From NCBI GenBank assembly GCA_023418505.1, contig JAEZZR010000007.1, positions 1 through 64,000 of the forward strand: a stretch of 64,000 nt of DNA, in the 5' to 3' direction. This document shows, piece after piece, positions 43,887-53,457 of the stretch. Source of the stretch: Actinomycetes bacterium (GTDB taxonomy: Bacteria; Actinomycetota; Actinomycetes; Mycobacteriales; Mycobacteriaceae). The notes beneath the pieces were generated by a model that was given only the letters and a program-made list of their open reading frames with translations, was not told where the DNA came from and did not search any database. Each line of letters begins with the position of its first letter. Position 1 is the stretch's first letter. The translations under genes and the position numbers were made by a program.

Positions 43887-44930
43887 TTAATCCGTTTCGG
43901 TTTCGGCTCCGGGATTCTCCACCGGTTTCTCTTCCGCTTTCTCTTCTGGAGCATCAGAATGAATATCGATACGCCAGCCGGTCAAGCGGGCAGCCAAACG
44001 CACATTCTGCCCTTCGCGGCCAATAGCCAACGACAGCTGATAGTCAGGAACGATGACTTTAGCTTGGCGCTCGTCTTCATCGAGCACCTCAGCCTTAATA
44101 ACCTTTGCCGGTGCCAATGCATTCCCAACCCAAGTGGCGCTATCTTCGCTGTAGTCGATGATGTCGATCTTTTCGCCACCAAGTTCTTCCATGATGGTGT
44201 TTACGCGAGTGCCACGCGGACCAATACAAGCGCCCTTCGCGTTCAGGCCTTGCACCGATGGGCGTACTGCTACCTTGGTGCGGTGCCCGGCTTCACGGGC
44301 AATAGAGACAATCTCTACCGCTTGATCGGCAACTTCTGGCACTTCCAGTTCAAACAACCGGCGCACCAACTCTGGGTGAGTACGCGAGACATTAATCTGC
44401 ACCCCACGGTTGTTCTTCGATACGCCTACCACGTAGGCCTTTACACGCTGGCCGTGGGTGAGTTCCTCGCCAGGAATCTGCTCCGCCGGCAATAAAATCG
44501 CATCGCGACCATTAGCTTCCGAGCCAATATGAATGACCACCATGCCCTTTTCATTGGCATGCACGTCGCGCTGCACCACGCCAGAGACCACTTGATTTTC
44601 CAAGTCTTGGTATTCCTCCAAGACCTTATCGGCTTCCGCATCACGCAGACGCTGCAAAATGGTTTGACGCACTGGCCAGGCCGCAACCTTTTCAAATTGC
44701 TCCGGAGTATCGTCCCATTCGCTAATCAGGTTGCCTTCGTCGTCACGCTCTTGCGCGAAGATCACCACATCGCCGGTGTCGTAATCAATATCTACTCGCG
44801 CGTACCGAGCTGGCGACGGAGTCTGCGCGTAAACCTCACGCAATTTACGAGCCAACAGGCTCATCATTTCGCCAAAAGGAATGCCCCGTTCTCTTTCCAG
44901 AGTACGAAGAGCGGCTAATTCAATCTTCAC
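43887..44930 (-). CDS. nusA: Transcription termination/antitermination protein NusA
   Basis: NusA binds RNA polymerase and nascent RNA, affecting pausing and termination. The N-terminal domain, an S1 domain (about residues 115-190) and two KH domains (with GACIGPRGTRVNTI and SLAIGREGQNVRLAARLTGW) are seen. 347 residues, without the acidic repeats of proteobacterial NusA. GTG start right after the rimP stop. The palindrome CGGATTAATCCG (43883-43894) covers its own stop. Confidence 0.96.
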   Translation of the reverse strand: MKIELAALRTLERERGIPFGEMMSLLARKLREVYAQTPSPARYARVDIDYDTGDVVIFAQERDDEGNLISEWDDTPEQFEKVAAWPVRQTILQRLRDAEADKVLEEYQDLENQVVSGVVQRDVHANEKGMVVIHIGSEANGRDAILLPAEQIPGEELTHGQRVKAYVVGVSKNNRGVQINVSRTHPELVRRLFELEVPEVADQAVEIVSIAREAGHRTKVAVRPSVQGLNAKGACIGPRGTRVNTIMEELGGEKIDIIDYSEDSATWVGNALAPAKVIKAEVLDEDERQAKVIVPDYQLSLAIGREGQNVRLAARLTGWRIDIHSDAPEEKAEEKPVENPGAETETD

Positions 44931-45491
44931 TTATACGTCCTTCACTAACGCTTCGAATGGTTGCTCGGTTGCGCTAACAATTGCTGCAGCTGGTGCAGAG
45001 AACTCAACTTGTACCACTGCTTGCTGCACTTGCGCTAGTGGCAGAGCAACCGTGTCCAGCTTGATCTGACCTTTGCCACCTTTGTTCACCACAATGGCTA
45101 CGGTATCTGCCTCGTCGTTAAGCGCTGCGATATGCCCTACTACTTGATCGCCGTCCTGGGTGCGAACCTGAACCAGGCGCCCACGGTTGCGCTTGTAATG
45201 CCGCGGCTGGGTCAGTGGCATATCAATGCCAGGAGTGGTGACCTCCAGGCGGTATTCGGTATTACCCAAATCCACGGTGCCGTCTGCCTCTAAGGCGTCG
45301 AGGCGCTCCGACAAACGCACAGAAACCTGCTCTAAGTCTTCCAACGTCGGGCGCTGATCACCATCAACGGCAATCACAATCGCCGAGTGCTTCCCTGAAC
45401 GATTCGCCTTCAGCTCCTCGATATCCAAACCAAATTCAGCCACAAAAGGTGCTAAAAGTTCTTCCAGTTTTTCTGCTGTAGGGAAAGCCAT
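44931..45491 (-). CDS. rimP: Ribosome maturation factor RimP
   Basis: RimP aids assembly of the 30S subunit. The N-terminal alpha-beta domain (LAPFVAEFGLDIEEL) and the YRLEVTTPGIDMPLTQPRHYKRNRG segment mark the family. 186 residues. First gene of the minus-strand operon rimP-nusA-ylxR-infB; divergent from the DUF4439 lipoprotein gene 54 bases away. Confidence 0.95.
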   Translation of the reverse strand: MAFPTAEKLEELLAPFVAEFGLDIEELKANRSGKHSAIVIAVDGDQRPTLEDLEQVSVRLSERLDALEADGTVDLGNTEYRLEVTTPGIDMPLTQPRHYKRNRGRLVQVRTQDGDQVVGHIAALNDEADTVAIVVNKGGKGQIKLDTVALPLAQVQQAVVQVEFSAPAAAIVSATEQPFEALVKDV

Positions 45492-45545
45492 GTGGTGCAG
45501 TGTAGCCGTTCGCTGTTACGCCGTCACTCTGGCACCATAGTGGGA

Positions 45546-46574
45546 GTGAGTGATCTTGGTCGAACCCCTACCCCGATTGTTTCGCGGCGCGCTTTCCTTG
45601 GTTTTAGTGCTACTTCTCTGGGCGTGGCCATTGCGTCTTCCGTTGCGGGTTGCGGTTCGTGGCAGCCGAAGCCGGATCCGGTGTTAGAGGCACAATGGGC
45701 GCGGGCTTTGGCAGATCAACGCTTTTTAGCTCCCGACGATGGTAGCCCGGCAGCAGGGGGTGCGGATATCTCTTCCGAGGTAGCCGCGTGGCTTAACTCC
45801 TCCCGTGGCGCTGCGGCGGAGGCCATCGGTGTGGAAGTAGAACGCTCATGTGGTGTACATCCCAATGGCACGGTCAGCCAGTCGTGTGCTGGGCAGCCAG
45901 ACTATGATCCCGAAAAGGTCGATCAACTTGCCAGCAGCACCGAAACCACCATCGCTGCGGTGCAATCGCCTGTATCAAAGCGGATTGTGGGCTCACGCGG
46001 TACCCAGCAGCTGTTGGATGCTTTGGATGCCCGCACTGGCCTGAAGGAAGAATACGAAACGCTGCTAGCGGCCAGTGTGGATGGTGGCTTAGTACTTGCA
46101 GCACGCGAACTATCGGTGCCTTGGGATGTCTTGGTGCCGCAGCTAGCTACCCCGGAATCGCTGGGCGGGAAATCCGCTACCGTGAATCAAGCGCTGATCT
46201 CGGAATACGAATTAATCTATGCTGCGGTCGCTACGATCCCACAGCTTGAGGGCTCAGATCGCACTAATGCCATGGATAGTGCAGATCGCCACCGTTTGAT
46301 TCGCGATCGCGTGGTAGCAGCTTTGGAGCTTGGTGGCATCACACCACCGACAGCTCAGCCTGGATATCTGCCTACCGATAGTTCCGAAAATCCGAACCAG
46401 ATTATTGCGCAGCTGGAACAACGCTGCGCCCAGGCTTGGCGGGACGTGGTGCTCACTTCCGCCGATGGTGGCTTGCGCCTTTTCGCCCTGCAAGCAGCTG
46501 GCTTGGCGCAAGCTGGAAGTGCCATCTTCCAGGGCAAAGCGGAAGCTTTCTTGCCCGGATTGGAAGAAGGCTAA
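45546..46574 (+). CDS. Lipoprotein with C-terminal DUF4439 domain
   Basis: A secreted lipoprotein: SRRAFLG twin-Arg-like motif, hydrophobic core and lipobox VAGC, so export by Tat is possible. The last 140 residues are helical (ISEYELIYAAVATIPQL and onward) and match DUF4439, a ferritin-like domain found in Rv2844, which lies at the same place between proS and rimP. Metal binding is not evident. The open frame extends to 45492, but GTG at 45546 leaves room for a promoter. Its stop overlaps the proS stop by four bases. Confidence 0.8.
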   Translation: MSDLGRTPTPIVSRRAFLGFSATSLGVAIASSVAGCGSWQPKPDPVLEAQWARALADQRFLAPDDGSPAAGGADISSEVAAWLNSSRGAAAEAIGVEVERSCGVHPNGTVSQSCAGQPDYDPEKVDQLASSTETTIAAVQSPVSKRIVGSRGTQQLLDALDARTGLKEEYETLLAASVDGGLVLAARELSVPWDVLVPQLATPESLGGKSATVNQALISEYELIYAAVATIPQLEGSDRTNAMDSADRHRLIRDRVVAALELGGITPPTAQPGYLPTDSSENPNQIIAQLEQRCAQAWRDVVLTSADGGLRLFALQAAGLAQAGSAIFQGKAEAFLPGLEEG

Positions 46575-48358
46575 GCCACCAATTCCCCGATAATCGATTC
46601 GGCCTCATCTACTGGGATAGAGGTGGTCTCGCCGGTTAGACGGTTGCGTAGCTCTAGCTTGCCGTCGGTGTAGTCGCGTCCAAAGACCACTACATATGGC
46701 ATACCTAGCAGTTCGGCATCCTTGAACTTCACGCCTGGGCTAACTTTTACTCGATCGTCGTAAAGCACCGAAATACCCTGGCTATCCAGGACGGATACAA
46801 ATTGCTCGGCACCTTCTGCAACTTCGGCATTCTTATTAGCCACCACTACGTGCACTGGATAAGGAGCCACGGATACTGGCCAGCGCAGACCAGCGTCGTC
46901 GGCGTACTGCTCGGCAATCACCGCCACCAAACGGGAAACACCAATGCCGTAGGAACCCATCGTAGGGCGCGCACGCTTGCCGTTTTGATCCAAGATGTCT
47001 AGCTCGAAGGCGTTGGTGTACTTTCGCCCCAACTGGAAGATGTGCCCAATTTCGATGCCGCGTTCCAGGGTCAAGGTACCTTCGCCGTCTGGTGCTGGAT
47101 CGCCTTCGCGCACCTCGGCTACGTCGATCACGCCATCGGGAGTGAAATCGCGCCCGGCCACCAGGTTGATCACGTGATGATCGGCCTGATCCGCGCCGGT
47201 AATCCAGGCGGTGCCCTTGACTACACGGGGATCGGCAAGTAGCTCGATACCAGCTTCTTGCAGTGCCTCTGGGCCGATAAAGCCCTTCACCAGCGTTGGG
47301 TAAGCAGCGAAATCCTTTTCTTCTGCCGCACGTACCGTAGCGGGTTCGAAGTAAGCTTCCAGGCGCTTTTCGTCGATAGCGCGATCGCCAGGCACGGAAA
47401 TCGCCACCAGGCGCTCTGGCAGTGGGTTGCCGTCTTTATCGGTCTTCTTCTCGTCGACAGCCACCACGTAGTTCTTCAAGGTATCGGCACCGGTAACTTC
47501 GTCGCCAGCGACTACCGCTTGGCCTGCCAAACCATTGTCATTTGCCCACTGCACCAGCGAGGCAATCGTGCCTGCACCTGGGGTATGTACCACGGATGCC
47601 GGCGGCTTGTCGTCGATAGGCTGCTCTGGGGGCGCTGGGATAGTTACGGCTTCCACGTTGGCGGCGTAATCCGAGGCCGTCGAGCGCACGAAGGTATCTT
47701 CGCCGGAAGGGCTAATTGCGAGGAATTCCTCGGAGGCCGAGCCACCCATCGCACCAGAGGTCGCCGCACAAATCGCATATTTCACACCAAGGCGGTCGAA
47801 AATGCGCTGGTAGGCGCCGCGGTGTAGCTGGTAGGAACGCTCTAGGCCTTCGTCATCCATATCGAAGGTGTAAGAGTCCTTCATTGTGAACTCGCGGCCA
47901 CGCAAAATACCGGCACGCGGACGTGCTTCATCGCGGTACTTGATCTGAATTTGGTACAGGTACACAGGGAAATCCTTGTAAGACCCGTACATATCCTTCA
48001 CGGCCAGGGCAAAGACCTCTTCGTGGGTGGGACCCAACAGGTAATCGGCATCGCGGCGATCCTTCAGACGGAAGAGATCGTCACCGTATTCCGTCCACCG
48101 GTTCGAGGTCTCATAAGGTTCGCGTGGCAGCAATGCTGGGAAGCGAATTTCTTGTGCGCCGATGGCGTCCATCTCTTCGCGCACGATGTTCTCGATGTTC
48201 TGCAGTACACGCAGTCCCAGTGGCAACCACGAGTAGACGCCCGGTGCTTGGCGTCGCACAAAGCCGGCGCGCACAAGGAGTTTATGGCTGAGCACTTCAG
48301 CATCTGCTGGATCTTCCCGCAGGGTGCGCAGGAATAGGTGGGACATGCGTGTAATCAT
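46571..48358 (-). CDS. proS: Prolyl-tRNA synthetase, bacterial type
   Basis: ProRS charges tRNA-Pro. Class II motifs, the long editing insertion between motifs 2 and 3 (about residues 230-390) and the C-terminal anticodon domain are present; 595 residues is normal. The start MITRMSHLFLRTL is set at the ATG at 48358; an ATG three codons earlier is possible. The convergent neighbour's stop overlaps with the sequence CTAA (46571-46574), with no terminator between the genes. Confidence 0.96.
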   Translation of the reverse strand: MITRMSHLFLRTLREDPADAEVLSHKLLVRAGFVRRQAPGVYSWLPLGLRVLQNIENIVREEMDAIGAQEIRFPALLPREPYETSNRWTEYGDDLFRLKDRRDADYLLGPTHEEVFALAVKDMYGSYKDFPVYLYQIQIKYRDEARPRAGILRGREFTMKDSYTFDMDDEGLERSYQLHRGAYQRIFDRLGVKYAICAATSGAMGGSASEEFLAISPSGEDTFVRSTASDYAANVEAVTIPAPPEQPIDDKPPASVVHTPGAGTIASLVQWANDNGLAGQAVVAGDEVTGADTLKNYVVAVDEKKTDKDGNPLPERLVAISVPGDRAIDEKRLEAYFEPATVRAAEEKDFAAYPTLVKGFIGPEALQEAGIELLADPRVVKGTAWITGADQADHHVINLVAGRDFTPDGVIDVAEVREGDPAPDGEGTLTLERGIEIGHIFQLGRKYTNAFELDILDQNGKRARPTMGSYGIGVSRLVAVIAEQYADDAGLRWPVSVAPYPVHVVVANKNAEVAEGAEQFVSVLDSQGISVLYDDRVKVSPGVKFKDAELLGMPYVVVFGRDYTDGKLELRNRLTGETTSIPVDEAESIIGELVA

Positions 48359-48461
48359 GCGGAACATCTTACCGGTTTTAGTGCTGGCTTCTTTCTTCGC
48401 GTTTCGCGCGCTGTTGATAGGCGCATTAGCAGCTTCAGCGCTTCAGATTTAGTATTGCCCT

Positions 48462-49193
48462 ATGTTGATTTTGTTGCCTCCCTCGGAGACGAAAGCTGCA
48501 GGTGGCGCTGAGGCTCCTCTGAATCTGGAATCGCTGTCTTTTTCCTCGCTGAACAGCATCCGCCAGACGATCATCGAGGATCTGGTTGCCCTATGCGCCG
48601 ACGAAGACCAGGCTCTGGCCACATTGAAATTAAGCGCCAAGCTCTTGCCTGAAGTACAAGCAAATCAACAACTCTGGAACGCTCCTACTATGGAAGCGCT
48701 CGATCGTTACACAGGAGTGCTTTACGACGCGTTGGCGGCCAGTACTCTTTCGGCCGACGCGCGCAGCCGGTTAGCCGTCGGTTCTGCCTTGTTTGGTGTG
48801 GTAGGCGGTACCGATCTCATTCCCCACTATCGGCTTTCTGCTACTTCCAAGGTGCCAACTGGCGCAGGAGAGCTGCCGACGATGCGTACCCGTTGGGGCA
48901 AAGCAATCACAGAGACGCTCACCGATCCCAAGCTGGGTATGATCTTTGATTTCCGCTCTGGTGGTTACCAAAACTTGGGCAAAGTGGCTGGTGCGGTCAC
49001 GGCAAAAGTGGTGACGCCAAATGGCAAGACAGTCTCGCACTTTAATAAGCACCATAAGGGGCTGCTGGCTCGGGCTTTGGCTACCAGCGATCAGCCGGCG
49101 GAATCTATTGTAGACGCGGTAGAGGTCGCCCAATCGGCTGGATTAAAAGCTTGGAGTGAAGGCGACGTCATCGTAGTGGAATACGAGGGCTAG
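48462..49193 (+). CDS. yaaA: Peroxide stress protein YaaA (DUF328)
   Basis: YaaA limits free iron and protects DNA under peroxide stress in E. coli. Family marks are MLILLPPSETKA, the RYTGVLYDALAAS segment and the IFDFRSGGYQNLGK region. 243 residues. The gene is single, divergent from proS, and converges with the small membrane protein gene; a hairpin follows. Confidence 0.9.
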   Translation: MLILLPPSETKAAGGAEAPLNLESLSFSSLNSIRQTIIEDLVALCADEDQALATLKLSAKLLPEVQANQQLWNAPTMEALDRYTGVLYDALAASTLSADARSRLAVGSALFGVVGGTDLIPHYRLSATSKVPTGAGELPTMRTRWGKAITETLTDPKLGMIFDFRSGGYQNLGKVAGAVTAKVVTPNGKTVSHFNKHHKGLLARALATSDQPAESIVDAVEVAQSAGLKAWSEGDVIVVEYEG

Positions 49194-49219
49194 CACTTTT
49201 GCACGTTCTCTTTGGCTAG

Positions 49220-49240
49220 CCGGCTAATAAAAGTAGCCGG
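49220..49240. terminator. Hairpin terminator between yaaA and the small membrane protein gene
   Basis: CCGGCTA (49220-49226) and TAGCCGG (49234-49240) pair around a 7-base loop. On the minus strand it is not followed by T's; on the plus strand no T-run either. Weak to moderate candidate. Confidence 0.45.
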
Positions 49241-49262
49241 TGATGCACCGCTTGGCCACAAC

Positions 49263-49466
49263 TTAGTCGCGGTAGTAATCCTGGTACCGCTTCCAACCTG
49301 CTGCCGCACCAAGGCCAACGGAGATCACTGCAATGATGATGTAGTCGATGGTGCGCTTTTCCCCAGATACCAGCACCAAGCTCATGATCAAGGTGGTGCC
49401 CAGATAGGCAACCAAGCCTACAGCGAAGAACGTCCAAACAGCGGACAGCAGACGTGGATCAATCAT
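49263..49466 (-). CDS. Small two-helix membrane protein
   Basis: A 67-residue hypothetical protein with two hydrophobic segments (about 8-33 and 40-57) joined by a short EKRT loop and ending in a Lys/Tyr/Asp tail. I do not know the family. Its ATG overlaps the last codons of the CysG-like gene and has AAGG about seven bases upstream, which supports translation by coupling. Other frames in the same stretch look like shadows. Confidence 0.6.
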   Translation of the reverse strand: MIDPRLLSAVWTFFAVGLVAYLGTTLIMSLVLVSGEKRTIDYIIIAVISVGLGAAAGWKRYQDYYRD

Positions 49467-50553
49467 TCGTTTCCTTCATTCGCGTGGCAAGTTCACCGAT
49501 CACAATAGTCGCAGGCGGTTTGATCCTTTGATCATGAATCGTGCGACCCAATGTGTCTAAAGTACACATGATCTGGCGCTGCACTTTCAAAGTGCCATCT
49601 TGAATCACAGCAACTGGCGTATCCGCAGCCCGGCCATGCTTTATCAACACATCGGCGATCTTTCCGGCGTTTTTCACTGCCATAATCAACGCGATGGTGC
49701 CAGTCATTTTTGCCAACGCCTGCCAATTCACCAGCGACTTTGGTGAGCCCGGCGAAACATGGCCACTGACCACGGTGAAATCGTGGTTTACCCCACGCAA
49801 CGTCATCGGAATCCCGGCTGCAGTTGCTACCGAAGTTACAGGGCTCACTCCTGGCACTACGGTAACTGGGATCCCAGCATCAATCAGGCGCTGCTGTTCT
49901 TCATAACCACGGCCGAAGATATAGGGGTCACCTCCTTTGAGGCGCACCACAAACAACCCTTGTGAGGCTCGATCAACCAGCAACTGGTTGATTCGTTCTT
50001 GTTCTTTCGCTCCCCCGAAAGGCAATTTGCCAGCATCGATAACTTCAACATCTGGCTCTAATTCCGAGAGCAACGCGGTCGGCCCCAAGTGGTCTGCCAC
50101 CACTACATCGGCAACGCGAAGCAGACGACGGCCTTCTACCGTAATCAACCCTGGATGTCCTGGGCCACCACCGACCAGAGCCACAGTACCGGCCAGGTTT
50201 CCCGCCCGCGAGGCTCGTCTGCCGGTAACTGCCACTGGAGTCAGTGGCGCAGCTACTCCAGTTTCATCGTCGACTAGGATGCCGCGACGCTTACCTTCTA
50301 AGGACACTTGGCGCAGCCACGCTGGATCACATACCACCATTAGAGCTTTACCCCAGCTCATCGCGGGGGCGAAAGCTGTTCGATACAGGTCGATGGTGCC
50401 GTCGTTGGCCCACGCTTCAATCACCGTGGTGACGTCGCCAGCTTCACACACAGTAACCTGTGCACCAGCGTCGATAAAGCGAGGGATCACTCGTTCGGCA
50501 ACCGACGAACCGCCGACCACCAGCACCCCGCAACCTTTAAGTACTAAACCCAT
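49459..50553 (-). CDS. Uroporphyrinogen-III C-methyltransferase with CysG-like N-terminal domain
   Basis: The C-terminal two thirds are a SAM-dependent methyltransferase that makes precorrin-2: VGGGPGHPGLITVEG, the VIDAGK segment, RLKGGDPYIFGRG and VVPGVSPVTSVATAAGIP. The N-terminal 120 residues resemble the NAD-dependent precorrin-2 dehydrogenase part of CysG (VLVVGGSSVAERVIPRFIDAGA), so the protein probably feeds siroheme. The Rossmann glycine pattern is GGSSVA, slightly changed. Rv2847c has the same architecture and lies near proS. ATG with AGGA upstream. Confidence 0.9.
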   Translation of the reverse strand: MGLVLKGCGVLVVGGSSVAERVIPRFIDAGAQVTVCEAGDVTTVIEAWANDGTIDLYRTAFAPAMSWGKALMVVCDPAWLRQVSLEGKRRGILVDDETGVAAPLTPVAVTGRRASRAGNLAGTVALVGGGPGHPGLITVEGRRLLRVADVVVADHLGPTALLSELEPDVEVIDAGKLPFGGAKEQERINQLLVDRASQGLFVVRLKGGDPYIFGRGYEEQQRLIDAGIPVTVVPGVSPVTSVATAAGIPMTLRGVNHDFTVVSGHVSPGSPKSLVNWQALAKMTGTIALIMAVKNAGKIADVLIKHGRAADTPVAVIQDGTLKVQRQIMCTLDTLGRTIHDQRIKPPATIVIGELATRMKETND

Positions 50554-50605
50554 CGTGTCCTGTCATTGACGAAGGTAAATCGTCTCCTCAACCGCTACTG
50601 GAAAG

Positions 50606-50630
50606 AGAAACCCGCTTTCCGCGGGCTTCA
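50606..50630 (-). terminator. Terminator of mqo
   Basis: On the minus strand GAAGCCCGC pairs with GCGGGTTTC (one G-T pair) around five bases, followed by TCTTTCC. A moderately strong terminator lying 17 bases past the mqo stop. Confidence 0.7.
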
Positions 50631-50653
50631 TAACCTACTTTGTAATCTACTTT
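50630..50653 (-). repeat. 12 bp tandem duplication with two in-frame TAG at the mqo stop
   Basis: AAAGTAGATTAC (50653-50642) and AAAGTAGGTTAT (50641-50630) lie side by side on the minus strand, 10 of 12 equal. TAG occurs at 50647-50649 (the stop) and 50635-50637, in the same frame. Confidence 0.85.
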
Positions 50654-52149
50654 TTCGGCTCGAGCTTCAAGGTCTTCTGAGATTCTGCCCACACCTCGTT
50701 GAACAGCGCCTTGTCCTGGCTGAGCTGGCGACCGTAGGAAGGTACCAGTTCACGCAAGCGGTCACCCCAGCTGACCATCTTTTCACCGAAGCAACGCTCT
50801 AGCACGTTGATCATCACAGCCGGTGCAATCGATGCACCAGGCGATGCACCCAGCAGACCTGCGATGGTGCCCTCGGAGTTGTTGATCACAGAGGTACCGA
50901 ATGCCAAGGTGGAGAACGACGGACCTGCCACGGGTTGAATAGCCTGAACGCGCTGGCCGGCAACGATCAGCTCCCAATCCTCTGCCTTGGCAGCTGGCAT
51001 GTACTCGCGCAGTGCTTCCAGGCGAGCTTCCTGATCCTTCAGCAATTCAGTGACCAAGTACTTGGTTAGTCCCATTTCCTGCACGCCCACACCGACGTAG
51101 GACAGCAGGTTGGCTGGACGGATCGACTTAACAAGGTCGAACCAGGAGCCTTGCTTCAAGAACTTTGGCGTCCAGCCAGCGTATGGGCCGAACAACAGGC
51201 CACGCTTGCCGTCGATGACACGCGTATCCAGGTGCGGTACCGACATTGGTGGTGCGCCCACCGATGCCTTGCCGTAGACCTTGGCCGAGTGCTTCGCAAT
51301 CAACTCTTCGTTGGTGCAACGCAGCCACTGGCCGGATACTGGGAAGCCACCCCAACCACGGATCTCTGGGATTGCGGACTTCTGCAGCAATGGCAGAGCC
51401 ATACCGCCGGCACCTACGAATACGAAGTTTGCCTTGATGACGCGCTTGTCACCGGTGTGGAGGTTCTTTACCTCAATCAGCCACTTGCCGTCCTTCTGGG
51501 TGAGGTCGCGTACTTCGTGGCCGTAGCGGATCTCTGCACCATGGTCAGACAAAGCAGCCAAGTACTGCTTGGTCAAGGCGCCGAAGTTCACGTCGGTGCC
51601 ATCAGGGTTAGCAATCGATGCCACTGGATCAGAGAAGTCGCGCCCCTCTGCCATCAAAGGCAGGTATTCAGCCCACTCGTCTGGATCGTCAATCATGTAC
51701 TGATTGGCAAATAGTGGGTGATCCTTCAGCGCCTTGTAGCGGGCGTTCATGTAGCGGACTTGATCTTCACCATGTGCGAACGTGGTGTGATCCACCTGGT
51801 TGATGAACTCACTTGGGTCGCCCAACATGCCGTCTTTCACCAAGGAAGTCCACAACTGGCGCGAGACCTGGAACTGCTCGTTGATCTTTACTGCCTTGGC
51901 AATGTCGATCTTGCCGTTCTTTTCCGGCGTGTAGTTGAGCTCACATAGAGCCGAGTGGCCTGTACCGGCGTTGTTCCAAGGGGAGGAGGATTCCTCGGCA
52001 GGCTGATCTAGGCGTTCGAAAATTACCTGCGACCAGGATGGTTCGAGCTCCTTGAGCAGCACACCTAGGGTTGCGCTCATTACACCTGCGCCGATTAGCG
52101 CAACATCAACTTCGTCACTTGGAGTGACTGGAAGCTTGCTTTCAGCCAT
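50647..52149 (-). CDS. mqo: Malate:quinone oxidoreductase
   Basis: Mqo is a peripheral membrane FAD enzyme of the TCA cycle that passes electrons from malate to menaquinone; in corynebacteria it is the main malate oxidation enzyme. FAD motif VALIGAGVMSATLGVLL at residues 16-32, the NNAGTGHSALCELNYTP segment and the C-terminal LLGASPGASIAPAVMINVLE identify it. 500 residues with the start at 52149. An ATG at 52161 is in frame but abuts the AAGG site. Confidence 0.96.
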   Translation of the reverse strand: MAESKLPVTPSDEVDVALIGAGVMSATLGVLLKELEPSWSQVIFERLDQPAEESSSPWNNAGTGHSALCELNYTPEKNGKIDIAKAVKINEQFQVSRQLWTSLVKDGMLGDPSEFINQVDHTTFAHGEDQVRYMNARYKALKDHPLFANQYMIDDPDEWAEYLPLMAEGRDFSDPVASIANPDGTDVNFGALTKQYLAALSDHGAEIRYGHEVRDLTQKDGKWLIEVKNLHTGDKRVIKANFVFVGAGGMALPLLQKSAIPEIRGWGGFPVSGQWLRCTNEELIAKHSAKVYGKASVGAPPMSVPHLDTRVIDGKRGLLFGPYAGWTPKFLKQGSWFDLVKSIRPANLLSYVGVGVQEMGLTKYLVTELLKDQEARLEALREYMPAAKAEDWELIVAGQRVQAIQPVAGPSFSTLAFGTSVINNSEGTIAGLLGASPGASIAPAVMINVLERCFGEKMVSWGDRLRELVPSYGRQLSQDKALFNEVWAESQKTLKLEPKK

Positions 52150-52254
52150 GGCTGTCAACATCCTTCAACATGTAAAAATTAGACTCTCTGCTTCCATCCA
52201 TTGTGTCACAGGACACTTGGACGATGGGCGTTGCCCTCTCTTCACGCTACGCTT

Positions 52255-53304
52255 ATGGCTATGAATTGTGATCCACAACATGGCAATTTCGCCGATGAAT
52301 TTTCCCAGTGGACTACGGACATCCTGGGTGAGCCCTACCAAGCAGCGGTTTTAGAGCTGGGTAATGATCCCGATCACGAGACCGACATCGCTGCAACGCT
52401 GGTACGCGTCGATCCCACGTCCGACCTTGCGCAGAGTGCGGAAAACTCTGATTTCAATTCGCCTAAGCCCGCTTTGTTGTGGATCCACGGCATGAGTGAC
52501 TACTTCTTCCAGCGTCACGTAGGCGAAAAGTTCGCCGCCGATGGTTACGGTTTCTACGCCATTGACTTACGCAAATGTGGCCGTTCGCTGCGCCCCGGCC
52601 AGCGTGCCCACCACATCACGAACCTGGATTATTACTTCGAAGAGCTATCCGCTGCAGTAGATAAGATCGCTAACGACGGATACCAAACTATCGTCCCAGT
52701 GGCACATTCAACTGGCGGTCTGATTGCTGCATTGTGGCTGAATTACCTGCGTCGCCATGATCAGCAACGCTTCAGTCATATCGCCGGTTTGGCGCTGAAC
52801 AGCCCGTGGTTGGATCTGCAGCTGCCACAGCCTAAGCGCACTGCAGCTCGCATCATTGCCCCACTAGCTACGAAGTTCCGCCCGGATGTTTTAACCCCCG
52901 ACGATGGACTGGGCGGTTACGGCGAATCCATCCACAAAGATCACCATGGTGCGTGGGATTTCGATGTGAAACTCAAGCCGATCGCTGGACATGAAAAAGT
53001 CTGGTCCTGGTTGAATGCGATCCTGCAAGGGCAAAAGCAGATTCGCAAAGGTATCGATACCGGCGTGCCCACATTGGTAATGCACTCGTCTGGTTCCCTA
53101 CTGGATCAGCCTTATCGAGCTGAATTAGACACCGTGGATGCAGTGCTGGACACCGATCAGATTGCACGTCGCACGAAGAACCTGGGCTCGAAGGCCTTTA
53201 ACGTGGTCATCCCGCAGGCGCTCCATGATGTGTTCTTGTCGGAGGATTATCCGCGTCGCCAAGCCTTCGAAGTAACAGAAGAGTTCCTGCACTCCCTTCG
53301 ATGA
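52255..53304 (+). CDS. Alpha/beta hydrolase (serine aminopeptidase S33/lysophospholipase-like)
   Basis: A 349-residue alpha/beta hydrolase. LLWIHGMSDYFFQRH is the oxyanion region, VAHSTGGLIAALW the nucleophile elbow (AHSTG in place of GHSxG), and LHDVFLSED near the end likely provides the catalytic His. There is no signal peptide. Substrate unknown. The order mqo-hydrolase-mtr is known in corynebacteria. The start is uncertain (52255 or 52261); an upstream frame to 52201 lacks support. Confidence 0.85.
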   Translation: MAMNCDPQHGNFADEFSQWTTDILGEPYQAAVLELGNDPDHETDIAATLVRVDPTSDLAQSAENSDFNSPKPALLWIHGMSDYFFQRHVGEKFAADGYGFYAIDLRKCGRSLRPGQRAHHITNLDYYFEELSAAVDKIANDGYQTIVPVAHSTGGLIAALWLNYLRRHDQQRFSHIAGLALNSPWLDLQLPQPKRTAARIIAPLATKFRPDVLTPDDGLGGYGESIHKDHHGAWDFDVKLKPIAGHEKVWSWLNAILQGQKQIRKGIDTGVPTLVMHSSGSLLDQPYRAELDTVDAVLDTDQIARRTKNLGSKAFNVVIPQALHDVFLSEDYPRRQAFEVTEEFLHSLR

Positions 53305-53457
53305 TAAGTGCTCCCCTACTTCCTCCCCTCCCACCAGCCTGCCACCGTCGCTCCGAGCCCGCGGGAATGATTCCTACCTGTGGCACTGTTGCTTCTAAAG
53401 AATCAACAATTGCGAATTAACTGGCGCATTAATTGGGATATTTATGAAGGAGCTTTC

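Noticed and set aside
52203..52216. GTGTC/GACAC inverted repeat as a GlxR/CRP site before the hydrolase gene
   Set aside because: It does not fit TGTGA-N6-TCACA; spacing and bases differ.
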